Below are positions 63,225 through 64,000 of a stretch of 64,000 nt of DNA, piece by piece (position 1 is the stretch's first letter; each line of letters begins with the position of its first letter). The DNA is taken from positions 6,694,655-6,758,654 of the forward strand of contig CM057162.1 in NCBI GenBank assembly GCA_029962745.1, in the 5' to 3' direction. The position numbers and the translations under genes are program-made. The notes under the pieces are model-generated. The model had not been told where the DNA came from. It saw only the letters and a list, made by a program, of their open reading frames with translations, and ran no database searches. This stretch comes from Echinometra lucunter. Lineage: Eukaryota > Echinodermata > Echinoidea > Camarodonta > Echinometridae.

Positions 63225-64000
63225 GGTATATCGAAACTACTTTGCTTTTATGATCCAGTTTACTAGAATTTCAAAATTAGCAAGGAAAAACAACGGGCGA
63301 GAAACTGTAACAATATTCATGATAGACACAATAAATTCTGTGTTGGGATGTTATACCGAGGGAGAAAATATTTCTATGACATATGATTACCCGGAAAGAC
63401 ATGCTGTGGTCGAATTAAACTTACAACTCAGAACTTCAATGTGGTAATTTATCAAAACAGTGGGAACATTTTTTTTTCTCTCTCTCTCATTCTGAGAGTA
63501 AAATAATATGTTAACTTATATTCTAAGGGAAATAAACGTATAAAGTTGAAAAAATGTAAAGCTGCAATTAGACTAAATTGCGACTTAGTCATTTATATAT
63601 GAATCATGATACTATATTTCACTGATCAAATATGATAAAAACCTTGTAATGATTATACGTCCATTTTGTTAGTATGTATATATTTTGTATACTGTATATA
63701 AGTTAACATTCTATTAATCAAACAGAAATATGTATAATTATGTTTCAAAATTCTGTATTCACCCAATTACATATATTTTGAAAATATCATGTTTCCAATT
63801 CACCCATAACATGTATGAAAAAGAAATGAAGTTTTGAGAAATAAAAGTCATTGAATAAAAACCAACCAATAAGCAAACAACTTACTAGTGACACCAGTGG
63901 AGAAGGTTTGTTGCAGGATGAAATAAGAACCTCGTCTAAATATTTCCTGCTTTCTTCCATCTTACGATGGGCTGTCCACCTATATCGCCTGTTTGAAGAT
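60145..64000 (+). repeat. Segmental duplication, right copy
   Basis: Direct-order copy of 39697-45400 without the LINE. It contains the same poly-G/C and (CT)n tracts with different lengths (for example 62095-62159, 62371-62402 and 63170-63220). It runs past the window end. No convincing gene. Confidence 0.9.

Overview
The window is eukaryotic, intron-containing, AT-rich and crowded with transposons, with two runs of exactly 500 N (35703-36202 and 59645-60144, scaffolding gaps of unknown true size). Miniature inverted-repeat transposons, (AG)n/(CT)n tracts, SINE-like (TTA)n tails, a truncated LINE and a cdca7-family gene suggest a marine invertebrate, probably a deuterostome such as an echinoderm. 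That is inference from style and not a database match.

Layout. (1) 1-35702: six head-to-tail copies of a roughly 6 kb unit (starts at 1, 6087, 12115, 18192, 24295, 29975), all on the + strand. Each unit carries the same five short phase-0 exons (17, 17, 51, 36 and 7 codons) with good splice sites. The fourth exon encodes a charged coiled-coil-like segment. No first exon with a start codon was found, so the units are either neighbouring genes with an unseen 5' exon or a repeated exon cassette of one long gene. I do not recognise the protein. Unit 6 has all five exons open. Units 2-5 have stops or indels in exon 1 and/or 2. Unit 1 has a broken donor. CACTA-like MITEs and SINE-like insertions present in some copies and absent in others record the array's duplication history. 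(2) 36203-38912: a partial unit in inverted orientation, carrying exons 2-4 open, next to the first gap. (3) 38913-45400: repeat-rich DNA, of which 39697-45400 is a near copy of 60145-64000. The left copy carries a 5'-truncated non-LTR retrotransposon (41133-42843) that the right copy lacks. (4) 45400-51700: mostly non-coding, with several MITE families and a local duplication. (5) 51757-58214, minus strand: a cdca7-type gene. The two exons of its cysteine-rich zinc-finger domain are unmistakable. Two upstream acidic/basic exons join in frame, and a tiny candidate terminal exon encodes the stop. A decayed partial duplicate of one zinc-finger exon sits in an intron. (6) 58215-64000: 5' flank or unfound 5' exons of cdca7, a MITE, the second gap and the second copy of the duplicated segment.

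The two coding themes, the repeated coiled-coil exon set and cdca7, show no sign of working together. The main interest is the evolution of the array (unequal exchange, decay of one 51-nt exon that can be skipped in frame, insertion markers, inverted edge copy) and the density of transposons around cdca7. Long single-frame translations across the N runs have no meaning.
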